Source: Bacillota bacterium (GTDB taxonomy: Bacteria; Bacillota; Limnochordia; Darwinibacteriales; Darwinibacteriaceae). Taken from it: 5,511 nucleotides of DNA. Below, piece by piece: positions 1-4,364 of this stretch. The stretch spans positions 1 to 5,511 of the forward strand of contig JAAZLB010000237.1 of assembly GCA_012799535.1 (NCBI GenBank), written 5' to 3'. Numbering within the stretch: position 1 is the stretch's first letter; each line of letters starts with the position of its first letter. The notes under the pieces were generated by a model that was given only the letters and a program-made list of their open reading frames with translations, was not told the origin of the DNA and did no database searches. A program made the translations under genes and the position numbers.

Positions 1-159
1 GCGGCAATTTGGTTCGCATTGTTTTCTTTACCTCAACTTCTTCAGCTACCTAAACTAAAAGAAGTTAATCTATCTACGGCCATGTCCAATCTTGGTGCTG
101 CAGTCACGTGGGGTATAGGATTCATATTTCTTCTTAAAAAGTTGGAACCTAAAAACTAA
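1..159 (+). CDS. C-terminal end of a membrane protein (5' end outside window)
   Basis: Frame 1 is open from the first base to a TAA at 157-159 and gives 52 residues. The sequence shows a hydrophobic stretch at the start (AAIWFALFSLPQLLQL), a short polar loop, a second hydrophobic helix (roughly LGAAVTWGIGFIFLL) and a charged KKLEPKN tail. This is the usual look of the last one or two transmembrane segments of an inner-membrane protein with a cytoplasmic lysine-rich end. Family and function cannot be told from this fragment. It runs opposite to nearly all the other genes, so it may belong to the flanking chromosome rather than to the prophage; that is inference. No clear rho-independent terminator follows it. 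Confidence 0.6.
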   Translation, partial: AAIWFALFSLPQLLQLPKLKEVNLSTAMSNLGAAVTWGIGFIFLLKKLEPKN

Positions 160-170
160 TTAAGTTTCCA

Positions 171-336
171 TTAACTAATCCCGTATATAAAATGACCCGG
201 TAAAGTCAAATTTCCTTCATAATACACCTCCACTATGAAAATTCAATTCAACTTTTACAGGTCCTTCCACCAAACGATGATATCTAGTTTCTAAATTATA
301 CCCTAGGCAATCATACCGAACTGAGTCGACGAGACC
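171..336 (-). pseudogene. possible decayed gene fragment, frameshifted
   Basis: On the minus strand the frame 336 to 217 is open for 39 codons and reads like protein (for example YNLETRYHRLVEGPVKVELN), ending in HSGGVL and a stop. Near 225-230 an adjacent frame continues with a similar beta-strand-like sequence (VYYEGNLTLPGHFIYGIS) to a TAA at 171-173. Joined across one frameshift the two parts give a natural-looking peptide of about 55 residues. There is no start codon with a ribosome site at the 5' side. The fragment may be chance in AT-rich DNA; I do not recognise the family. Confidence 0.22.
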
Positions 337-370
337 TCAATAAGATTACCAGCACCTAATTTTTCCCCAA

Positions 371-394
371 ACAAAAAAGACCACCGAAGTGGTC
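371..394 (-). terminator. rho-independent terminator
   Basis: On the minus strand GACCAC-TTCG-GTGGTC forms a perfect 6-bp stem (379-384 with 389-394) capped by a UUCG tetraloop and followed by six T's (373-378), then GTTT. It most likely ends the transcript of the 74-residue gene at 573-797, which would give a 3' untranslated region of about 180 nt. Confidence 0.8.
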
Positions 395-429
395 TAAGTA
401 ATCTAATGTTTGGTGGGCCATGACTATAA

Positions 430-463
430 GAATACGAACCAAGCTGGACCAAAGTTTGTATTC
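430..463. repeat. 10-bp imperfect inverted repeat
   Basis: GAATACGAAC (430-439) pairs with GTTTGTATTC (454-463) with one mismatch that is a G-U pair in RNA, around a 14-nt loop. It lies in the 3' untranslated region of the 573-797 transcript. Its right arm overlaps a 16-base pattern that recurs upstream of the proteinase gene near 2634-2655. It could be an RNA structure or a protein-binding site. Confidence 0.4.
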
Positions 464-572
464 GTCAATGGGTTTTTTGGAGTTATTTTCAATAGAGAAG
501 AACAATAGAACTCCCCGCCTTTAATATATGTGAGATTCCTTTCCATAAAAACCAGAATTTTACCAAATACTT

Positions 573-797
573 TTATCTTGCTTTATCATTAATTCCAACC
601 CAGTAGATCCTGTTATCTGTCCACAGCCAGCTTATAAAACCGGTGGTTTTCAGCTCTTTTGCACATTTCAGTGTTATAGAATCCGCGCCTTCCTTTTCAA
701 TTAAAGACCAAAGGTTATCCCCTAAAGATTCGGCAGACTCTTCCCATACAAGCAATTGTTCTAATAAGGCCTTCGCACGATCGCTAAGGATATGCAT
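573..797 (-). CDS. hypothetical 74-residue protein
   Basis: The reading frame starts at an ATG (795-797) preceded by a G-rich ribosome site (GGGGGGTGGG, then AAA, then ATG), which pairs with anti-SD only through G-U wobble. The N-terminal half is predicted helical (SDRAKALLEQLLVWEESA, residues 5-22) with an acidic patch. The C-terminal half is aromatic and beta-like, with four tryptophans (W18, W30, W57, W59) plus W66. It has no signal peptide, no membrane helix and a single cysteine. I do not recognise the family. It stands alone between the small-RNA terminator at 861-889 and the terminator at 371-394. A hairpin (809-839) covers its ribosome site and may control translation. Confidence 0.6.
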   Translation of the reverse strand: MHILSDRAKALLEQLLVWEESAESLGDNLWSLIEKEGADSITLKCAKELKTTGFISWLWTDNRIYWVGINDKAR

Positions 798-804
798 TTT
801 CCCA

Positions 805-839
805 CCCCCCGAAACTTCCTAGCATACCCGTAGTTTCGG
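805..839 (-). promoter_or_regulatory. hairpin over the ribosome site of the 573-797 gene
   Basis: A perfect 8-bp inverted repeat, CCGAAACT (809-816) and AGTTTCGG (832-839), has a 15-nt spacer. In the mRNA the downstream arm ends in the same G-run (minus strand 810 to 805) that serves as the ribosome site, 8 to 13 bases before the ATG. Folding could hide part of that site; as DNA it could equally be an operator for a dimeric repressor. Confidence 0.45.
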
Positions 840-860
840 CGCACTCCTATAAATTCCTGC

Positions 861-889
861 AAACAAAAAGCCCCCACCGAAGTGAGGGC
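861..889 (-). terminator. rho-independent terminator of the 862-925 small RNA
   Basis: On the minus strand GCCCTCAC-TTCG-GTGGGGGC forms an 8-bp stem with one T-G pair (870-877 with 882-889), a UUCG loop, and then TTTTTGTTTG. Confidence 0.8.
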
Positions 890-925
890 CCATCTCCCTA
901 GGTGGCAAATAGCCTCCCTAGGCGT
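862..925 (-). ncRNA. small RNA of about 64 nt, resembling a type I antitoxin RNA
   Basis: A strong promoter (next entry) would start transcription near 925 and the terminator at 861-889 would end it, giving about 64 nt without an ORF. The 5' half has two direct copies of CCTAGGGAG (minus strand, 922-914 and 902-894) separated by GCTATTTGCCAC, which also allows short GGC/GCC hairpins. Size, direct repeats and the strong terminator match the pattern of antitoxin RNAs of Fst/par-like and related type I toxin-antitoxin loci (established pattern; the match is by architecture only). In such loci a convergent toxin mRNA would come from the left on the plus strand, but no small hydrophobic ORF is visible there, so it may be an orphan. 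Confidence 0.45.
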
Positions 926-931
926 AAATTT

Positions 932-961
932 ATTGTATCATATGGAAATAATGGCTGTCTA
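932..961 (-). promoter_or_regulatory. strong sigma-A-type promoter of the small RNA
   Basis: On the minus strand the -35 TAGACA (961-956) and -10 TACAAT (937-932) each differ by one base from consensus, with an 18-bp spacer. The -10 is extended by TGA (TGn). The expected start is near 925. Confidence 0.65.
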
Positions 962-1015
962 GAATGTTTTACAAAACCCCAGCTAGAGAGCTTTTTCCCG
1001 AGGCGTTTAGAGCCG

Positions 1016-1042
1016 TTTTAAGGGGTGTATCTTTTAGGGGTG
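1016..1042 (+). repeat. near-direct repeat, G-rich
   Basis: TTTTAAGGGGTG (1016-1027) is followed with a 16-base period by TTTTAGGGGTG (1032-1042), one A shorter. They lie upstream of the small RNA promoter at 932-961, so they could be paired binding sites. Low-complexity origin is also possible. Confidence 0.3.
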
Positions 1043-1067
1043 GGGTGATTGTACCTGTTTTGGGCAT

Positions 1068-1095
1068 AAAAAAAGACCACGCACACGCAAGGCCT
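1068..1095 (-). terminator. terminator of the second small RNA
   Basis: On the minus strand AGGCC (1095-1091) pairs with GGTCT (1078-1074) including one G-U pair, across a 12-nt loop, followed by seven T's (1074-1068). The stem is short, so efficiency is uncertain. Confidence 0.45.
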
Positions 1096-1135
1096 AACTG
1101 GGGATCCACTGGGTTGGGGTATCGGGGTGGATCCT
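1068..1135 (-). ncRNA. second small RNA candidate of about 68 nt
   Basis: A promoter with extended -10 (1141-1149) and a T-rich terminator (1068-1095) bound a transcript of about 68 nt with no ORF. Its 5' end is a perfect 8-bp hairpin, GGATCCAC with GTGGATCC (minus strand 1134-1127 and 1109-1102), with a 17-nt C-rich loop (CCCGATACCCCAACCCA). A single-stranded C-rich loop is well suited to pair with G-rich ribosome sites, several of which occur in this window. That role is inference. Confidence 0.4.
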
Positions 1136-1140
1136 TATGT

Positions 1141-1169
1141 AGTATAGCACACAAATGTGGGATTTGGGC
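1141..1169 (-). promoter_or_regulatory. promoter with extended -10 for the second small RNA
   Basis: On the minus strand TGC-TATACT (1149-1141) is an extended -10 element with five of six consensus bases. The best -35 candidate is the weak TTGCCC just upstream, with a long 19-bp spacer. It starts inside the T-run of the preceding operon terminator. Confidence 0.45.
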
Positions 1170-1198
1170 AAAAAAAGTAACCCGCCTAGTGGCGGGTC
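1169..1198 (-). terminator. terminator of the proteinase operon
   Basis: On the minus strand ACCCGCC-ACTA-GGCGGGT (1180-1197) is a perfect 7-bp stem followed by AC and seven T's (1176-1170). It ends the two-gene unit of the SDH-type proteinase and the 62-residue protein. Confidence 0.85.
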
Positions 1199-1218
1199 GC
1201 TTATTCAATTATTCATAT

Positions 1219-1407
1219 TTATCGAACACCGTCCACGCTAAAGAAGAAGTCTTCTTCTCGGGCTTGATGTACTGGTAAGGAAACTTCCTTGACCCTAACG
1301 TATTTCAGAGAGGTGCGCTCCACCTGCCCATACTTACCTTTCAGGGTCTGTGCAACAAACTCACTAAGAGCCTTTTCGTCGAAAGTAACCTTTTCCTGAT
1401 TATTCAC
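1219..1407 (-). CDS. hypothetical 62-residue protein, partner of the SDH proteinase
   Basis: The start is GTG (1405-1407), set by a good ribosome site (GGGAGGGTGA) nine bases upstream that overlaps the stop codon of the proteinase gene; the gap between the genes is 17 nt, so the two are very likely co-transcribed and perhaps translationally coupled. The protein is soluble, has no cysteine, and has a helical middle (DEKALSEFVAQTLKG, residues 10-24) followed by a beta-like, basic-then-aromatic tail (YVRVKEVSLP, then DFFFSVDG). I do not recognise the family. Its fixed place directly behind a proteinase, before a strong terminator, suggests a functional partner such as a substrate, adaptor or inhibitor; that is inference. 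Confidence 0.7.
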   Translation of the reverse strand: MNNQEKVTFDEKALSEFVAQTLKGKYGQVERTSLKYVRVKEVSLPVHQAREEDFFFSVDGVR

Positions 1408-1424
1408 GAGTTAATTCACCCTCC

Positions 1425-2591
1425 CTATCGAATTATGACTTTTCCTGCCTGCACCTCCAGCTCACTAATCGGACCCGTCAAATCAGTTTCAAAACCGCAA
1501 TCACATAATACCTTATTGTTGTTCGGCAAGCGAGAGATTCCTTTTTCTTTCATTTGCTCGTCGACACCGGGTACGTCCTCAAACTTGACATAGAATTCAT
1601 ATTGTTTACCGCACTTTTGACACTGAACCCCAATCTCTGCTATCGCACCCACGTCTAAGGTGGCTCCTTTTTTCATCTGGTCAGTTGGAACCGCTTGTTT
1701 GGCGATAACATTATCTGCTGTTACGAATAACTTAAACGTTGTAGTCGAATCAAATAAAAGTCGAATCACAGTTTGGATCCTGTATACTAGTTCCGCAAGA
1801 TCAGGGTTATCATCAATCTTCGCTATCTGAAGTCCAATCTCCGTCAAATCATTATACTTTAGAGAACGTCCATGGGTTCTCCATTTACTATGATTGAGTA
1901 GGTCGCGGGCAATCTCCCGAGCCCGTTGCTTCCTGCACTCTTCTGTAACTGGATTACCTCGAGTCTTAGTCTTCGTCCAATCTTTAAATTTATACTTACA
2001 CAACCAATCTACTACTAGATCTTGCGCGAAGTTTAAGGCGTTGCCTACACCCTTAAGTTCCCCAGGTGAAATTTGGGCAACCATGGTGGCATCAAAAGGA
2101 TTCAAACCACCGTTTTTTGCCGCTTCGCCCCTTTTTTCGTCTATCCACTCAATGTAATCGTAAGCAGATTGATTAGAACGCCCTATCACAACCTGTGCAT
2201 CTATGGGACCTAAGCTGCCTGTTTCTGTCATGCTAATATCGTTACCCGATAAGGCGATAATAGTACCTGCGCTTTTGGCCTCTCCCGAAATCACGAAATT
2301 TACGTAGTCAAACTTGTGGCGTAAAAAAGTTACAATATCCTCGGCGGCCGTGCCACTACCACCCGGTGTCTCTATGTAAAAATCCAACTTTTTACTGTTG
2401 GTTTTTCTTAATAGATCAACAATGGTGTAGTAATCCTCCATATTGATCGACATACCCGGCACGTTTTTGCTTGTGGCGCTTGCATAAATCATTAAATATG
2501 TGTTTTGCATCGCATTATATTGCCCAACTAACTTTTCTAATTCCTCATGCAACTGCTTACCCGAGAGCCTTTTACTAATATACTCGACCAT
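1425..2591 (-). CDS. SDH-family Clp-fold serine proteinase with C-terminal zinc ribbon
   Basis: This 388-residue protein matches the SDH (serine dehydrogenase proteinase, SDH_sah) family of the ClpP/crotonase fold. Visible motifs are the oxyanion-type FYIETPGGSG (71-80), the nucleophile region SGEAKSAGT with Ser107 after Lys106 (102-110), the GSLGPIDAQ element with Asp131 (125-133) and a conserved-looking WRTHGR with His240 (237-242). After the protease region a zinc-ribbon-like module carries C324xxC327 and C363xC365. No signal peptide or transmembrane helix is seen, so it should be cytoplasmic, unlike many SppA-type relatives. The best ribosome site (GGGGGAG) is 14 bases from this ATG, which is long; a leader ORF ending 4 nt upstream or a non-ATG start could explain this. 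The 62-residue gene follows in the same operon. Its physiological substrate is unknown; a cargo (moron) role in the prophage is inferred. Confidence 0.88.
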   Translation of the reverse strand: MVEYISKRLSGKQLHEELEKLVGQYNAMQNTYLMIYASATSKNVPGMSINMEDYYTIVDLLRKTNSKKLDFYIETPGGSGTAAEDIVTFLRHKFDYVNFVISGEAKSAGTIIALSGNDISMTETGSLGPIDAQVVIGRSNQSAYDYIEWIDEKRGEAAKNGGLNPFDATMVAQISPGELKGVGNALNFAQDLVVDWLCKYKFKDWTKTKTRGNPVTEECRKQRAREIARDLLNHSKWRTHGRSLKYNDLTEIGLQIAKIDDNPDLAELVYRIQTVIRLLFDSTTTFKLFVTADNVIAKQAVPTDQMKKGATLDVGAIAEIGVQCQKCGKQYEFYVKFEDVPGVDEQMKEKGISRLPNNNKVLCDCGFETDLTGPISELEVQAGKVIIR

Positions 2592-2595
2592 TAAG

Positions 2596-2655
2596 CTAAT
2601 TATAACTCCCCCTCTCTAGAAAAGAAACTAGGTAGTTTGTGTATCCATTCGTCAA
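2596..2655 (-). CDS. possible 19-residue leader peptide
   Basis: On the minus strand a TTG (2655-2653) six bases after GAGG in AAAGAGGTG opens a 19-codon frame, MTNGYTNYLVSFLERGSYN, that stops at TAG (2598-2596), 4 nt before the ATG of the proteinase gene. The proteinase ribosome site lies inside this frame at poor distance from its own ATG, so translational coupling through the leader is plausible. Alternatively the ORF is chance. Confidence 0.25.
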   Translation of the reverse strand: MTNGYTNYLVSFLERGSYN

Positions 2656-2660
2656 ACTAC
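2625..2660. promoter_or_regulatory. nested inverted repeats upstream of the proteinase operon (operator or RNA hairpin)
   Basis: GTAGTTTG (2632-2639) and CAAACTAC (2653-2660) form a perfect 8-bp inverted repeat with a 13-nt spacer. The half-site AAACTA occurs also at 2625-2630, facing TAGTTT at 2633-2638. A -35-like TTGACG (minus strand) sits inside the right arm, but no convincing -10 follows at proper distance. The layout fits an operator for a dimeric regulator or a hairpin in the mRNA leader. Confidence 0.4.
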
Positions 2661-2780
2661 ACCTCTTTCCTTTTTTAAAGAAGAATTTTTACCAAAAGTT
2701 CGGCCTCAGTACCTATGGTATACGTTACTAATATATCGAAATACTCCCATTCCAATTTTCAACGGCATTAAGGGGATCAG

Positions 2781-2809
2781 AAAAGGCCCCGCTCCGAAGA
2801 CCGGGGCTA
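2781..2809 (-). terminator. terminator at the end of the lysis region
   Basis: On the minus strand AGCCCCG pairs with CGGGGCCT (2802-2808 with 2785-2791), with an inner TC-TTCG-GA cap after a G-G mismatch, followed by a short T-run (TTTTCTG). It begins in the stop codon of the 2807-3019 gene and separates the lysis operon from the proteinase unit. Confidence 0.75.
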
Positions 2810-3019
2810 ACCTTGGGGGAATATCCTATTTTTTATCACCGGGGTATAATCTCCCCATGGCTTACCATCAATCTTGATATCGGGGATTGGTTTATCAAGT
2901 GCCTCCTTTGTAGACTCCTTCCACTCTTCCTCACTTCGGGCGAGAGCATCCAAGTACTCCCGCCACTCTTTGCTGGTCCACTGCCGTCCTTGCCAATACA
3001 CCCTAGCTTCTGGGGGCAA
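2807..3019 (-). CDS. hypothetical 70-residue acidic phage-type protein
   Basis: The first usable start in frame is TTG (3017-3019), eight bases after AAGAAGG. The open, coding-like frame continues further upstream (ISWLLKKAGD before LPPEARVYW) to the end of the holin gene without a canonical start, so the true N-terminus may be longer. Residues 15-45 (TSKEWREYLDALARSEEEWK) form an amphipathic acidic helix, and the C-terminus is Pro/Gly-rich (IPDIKIDGKPWGDYTP). There is no membrane helix in the TTG form. It is the last gene of the lysis region, 29 nt behind the holin candidate, and ends in a terminator. I do not recognise the family. Confidence 0.6.
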   Translation of the reverse strand: MPPEARVYWQGRQWTSKEWREYLDALARSEEEWKESTKEALDKPIPDIKIDGKPWGDYTPVIKNRIFPQG

Positions 3020-3048
3020 GTCGCCAGCCTTCTTAAGTAACCATGATA

Positions 3049-3444
3049 TTACTCTTCCTTTGGCTTTTTTCCAAACGTCTCCGCTATAATCTTGGCTGCA
3101 TGTCCAAACGTCTCGTGAAATACCTGTGAGCCTAGAACTACACCCAGCGTCATAATCACCGCATTAAGTAGTGGCATACCCTCATTAATTACTCCCACAA
3201 CCAAAACGGCCACGGTACCTAAAATCACGTTGATCAGCGGGATGTATTTGCGGTCAAGATTGGTCCACCCCTTAACAATCGAGATAATAATGGAGATCAG
3301 CGGGGCTAAAGCTACACCACCAATAATAAGCTGGTCCGGATCAAATCCATCGCCAACTACAGCTTCGGCCGCAAAAGCGACCACCGGAACCATAGTCATT
3401 AGCAACACCAACGCTAACGTAAATAGTGCAAATCCTCTTTTCAT
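3049..3444 (-). CDS. holin-like membrane protein with N-terminal signal peptide
   Basis: This protein of 131 residues starts at an ATG five to six bases after AGGAGTGA. Residues 1-25 look like a signal peptide (MKRG, then a hydrophobic core, then VVAFA|A). Three more hydrophobic helices follow at about 39-57, 67-86 and 92-109, then a charged tail ending KKPKEE. Position directly downstream of the endolysin and the small size fit a phage holin, which would permeabilise the cytoplasmic membrane and release the endolysin. A cleavable signal peptide on a holin is less common; it could instead be retained as a fourth helix or as a signal-anchor. A terminator (3473-3498) separates it from the endolysin gene, so it depends on read-through or on its own promoter, which I could not locate with confidence. 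Confidence 0.65.
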   Translation of the reverse strand: MKRGFALFTLALVLLMTMVPVVAFAAEAVVGDGFDPDQLIIGGVALAPLISIIISIVKGWTNLDRKYIPLINVILGTVAVLVVGVINEGMPLLNAVIMTLGVVLGSQVFHETFGHAAKIIAETFGKKPKEE

Positions 3445-3472
3445 TCAAACTCACTCCTGTCCTTATTTTGAG

Positions 3473-3498
3473 AAACAAAAAAGCACCTCTAAGGTGCC
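3473..3498 (-). terminator. internal terminator between endolysin and holin genes
   Basis: On the minus strand GCACCT-TAG-AGGTGC forms a perfect 6-bp stem with a 3-nt loop (3483-3497), followed by six T's and GTTT. It ends the glucosaminidase transcript and would reduce holin expression. Confidence 0.75.
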
Positions 3499-3518
3499 AC
3501 GTACTCAACCATATTCAC

Positions 3519-3938
3519 CTACACCAAATTCCACCTACGCATGATCGAGATGAGCTTGCTTGCATACTCTGGATCTGTAGCATATCCTGCACGTTGTAGC
3601 TCTCTAGCAAACCCCTCTGGGCTGGATGCCTTGAATGCTTCAGCATACCTGGGCTGTGTGCGCAAGAAGTGGCCATAGTCCTCGAAGCTGTCCTCCATGG
3701 ACTCATAGGCTCGAAATGAATCTACGATGTTGATCTTCTTGCCATTAACAAACTCATGCGTTGCAAAACGTTGCCCTTGACCCTTGATTCCAAAGTAGTT
3801 GTTGCCTTTGACATAGCGTCCCCAACCAGTCTCGAGAGCTGCCTGGGCGATACAGACACCATACGGGATCCCATGAGTGGTCTGTACTTTAAGAGCTAGC
3901 GGCTTTGCCTTGGCAATGAAATCTTTCACGTGTTTCAT
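3519..3938 (-). CDS. glucosaminidase-family endolysin (FlgJ/LytG-type)
   Basis: This 139-residue protein is a single glucosaminidase domain (PF01832 type), cleaving peptidoglycan glycan strands. Seen are the catalytic Glu36 in AQAALETGWG, the NNYFGIKG motif (46-53), FRAYESMEDSFEDYGHFL (75-92) with the conserved Asp-Tyr, and the closing GYATDPEYASKL (118-129). It lacks a signal peptide and any cell-wall-binding repeats, so export must rely on a holin. An upstream in-frame GTG (3945-3947) overlaps the ribosome site GGAGTG, so the ATG at 3936-3938, five to six bases after AAAGGAGTGA, is the real start. The gene overlaps the end of the zinc-ribbon gene by 50 nt and is followed by a terminator. 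Confidence 0.92.
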   Translation of the reverse strand: MKHVKDFIAKAKPLALKVQTTHGIPYGVCIAQAALETGWGRYVKGNNYFGIKGQGQRFATHEFVNGKKINIVDSFRAYESMEDSFEDYGHFLRTQPRYAEAFKASSPEGFARELQRAGYATDPEYASKLISIMRRWNLV

Positions 3939-4098
3939 TGGTTTCACTCCTTTCGTCCAGTCTAGTTGATTGTTCTGCGTTTGGTTCCATCTCTAGGCCG
4001 CCAATCCCACGCACTTGGGTTCCGTCATATCCGCAGACCCAACAGTGACCGTCGATCATGAGTAGCTCCCCACAATTGGGGCAGAAGTAGTTAGTCAT
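3889..4098 (-). CDS. small four-cysteine zinc-ribbon protein
   Basis: This 69-residue protein starts at ATG (4096-4098), only 2 nt after the XhlA stop, with the G-run ribosome site (GGGGGG) inside the XhlA end, so it is translationally coupled to xhlA. C6-PN-C9 and C19-WV-C22 around GELLMIDGH form a compact zinc-ribbon or rubredoxin-knuckle. After GYDGTQVRGIGG the rest is polar and acidic/basic, probably disordered. Its last 50 nt overlap the endolysin gene in another frame, so this tail may not be under independent selection. The function is unknown; similar tiny zinc-ribbon proteins are common in phage late operons. Confidence 0.65.
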   Translation of the reverse strand: MTNYFCPNCGELLMIDGHCWVCGYDGTQVRGIGGLEMEPNAEQSTRLDERSETNETRERFHCQGKAASS

Positions 4099-4100
4099 GT

Positions 4101-4349
4101 TTACCCCCCGATCACTGGTATATCTGCAAGATTTAACCCCGTGCTGATTGCCACAATCCCCGTAAAGACGGCGATCAAGATCCAAATTAGCCGCCAAAGG
4201 TTTTTGGTGTAGGTCGAGTCCCTCTTTTCGATGGCCTCCTTTAGTTCCTGGACGTCCGTCTTTTTAGCCGTCTCGTTGAGCACCTGCTTAATCTCGGTTA
4301 CGTCCGACTCTAGTCTGTCAATCCTGTGTTTTTGTGTGCATGGCTCCAT
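4101..4349 (-). CDS. xhlA: XhlA-family haemolysin/lysis protein
   Basis: The 82-residue protein has the XhlA layout: an N-terminal coiled coil (about residues 7-43, IDRLESDVTEIKQVL and onward, with heptad hydrophobics) followed by one C-terminal membrane helix (about 52-70, WRLIWILIAVFTGIVAIS). In the PBSX-type cassette of Bacillus, XhlA is membrane-associated and works with the holin XhlB for host lysis (family knowledge). The start ATG is five bases after AAGGAGGG. It lies 15 nt behind the YfiM-like membrane gene and 2 nt before the zinc-ribbon gene. The N-terminal Cys4...His8 pair may bind a metal; that is inference. Confidence 0.85.
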   Translation of the reverse strand: MEPCTQKHRIDRLESDVTEIKQVLNETAKKTDVQELKEAIEKRDSTYTKNLWRLIWILIAVFTGIVAISTGLNLADIPVIGG

Positions 4350-4364
4350 AATCGCCCTCCTTGG

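Larger units (their letters stand above)
160..572. other. 413-bp stretch without an intact gene
   Basis: This AT-rich gap holds a frameshifted coding-like stretch on the minus strand (171-336), a good minus-strand terminator (371-394) and a long imperfect inverted repeat (430-439 with 454-463). A strong GGAGGTG ribosome-site-like sequence (minus strand, near 225-231) is followed by an ATG that opens only four codons. Nothing else recognisable was seen; no tRNA or attachment site could be identified. Confidence 0.5.
798..1218. other. 421-bp stretch with two small-RNA candidates and no credible gene
   Basis: This gap holds, from right to left on the minus strand, the terminator of the proteinase operon (1169-1198), a first promoter-terminator small RNA unit (1068-1149), a G-rich region with near-direct repeats (1016-1042), a second promoter-terminator small RNA unit (861-961), and the leader of the 573-797 gene. 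Open frames crossing it on both strands have no ribosome site and no sensible composition, and they run through the terminators. Confidence 0.6.

Noticed and set aside
217..235. GGAGGTG followed by ATG on the minus strand
   Set aside because: The ribosome-site-like sequence is perfect, but the ATG opens only MKEI before a stop; it more likely falls by chance within the frameshifted remnant.
861..1200. CRISPR array or tRNA in the gene-free region
   Set aside because: Repeats are only two copies of short motifs with no spacer array, and no cloverleaf or T-loop pattern was found.
969..1208. Minus-strand open frame of 79 codons
   Set aside because: It starts inside the proteinase operon terminator without ribosome site and covers two promoter-terminator units; proline/threonine-rich chance sequence.
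964..1278. Plus-strand open frame of 104 codons
   Set aside because: It has no ribosome site before the ATG, runs antisense through two terminators and a small-RNA promoter, and overlaps the end of the 62-residue gene; composition is not protein-like.
1894..2157. Plus-strand frame opposite the proteinase gene
   Set aside because: Antisense shadow of a well-supported coding region, without ribosome site.
2628..2648. Six-residue leader ORF MDTQTT before the proteinase
   Set aside because: It has an ATG 11 bases after GAGGTG, but it is very short and competes with the 19-codon TTG frame; nothing favours it except the ATG.
2813..3089. Two plus-strand frames opposite the 70-residue gene
   Set aside because: No ribosome sites; they begin in or beside a minus-strand terminator and mirror the minus-strand coding frame.
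3515..3706. Minus-strand alternative frame within the endolysin gene
   Set aside because: The glucosaminidase frame has clear catalytic motifs; this is an out-of-frame shadow.
3945..3947. GTG start for the endolysin
   Set aside because: The GTG is part of the ribosome site AAAGGAGTGA itself; the ATG at 3936-3938 has the correct spacing.
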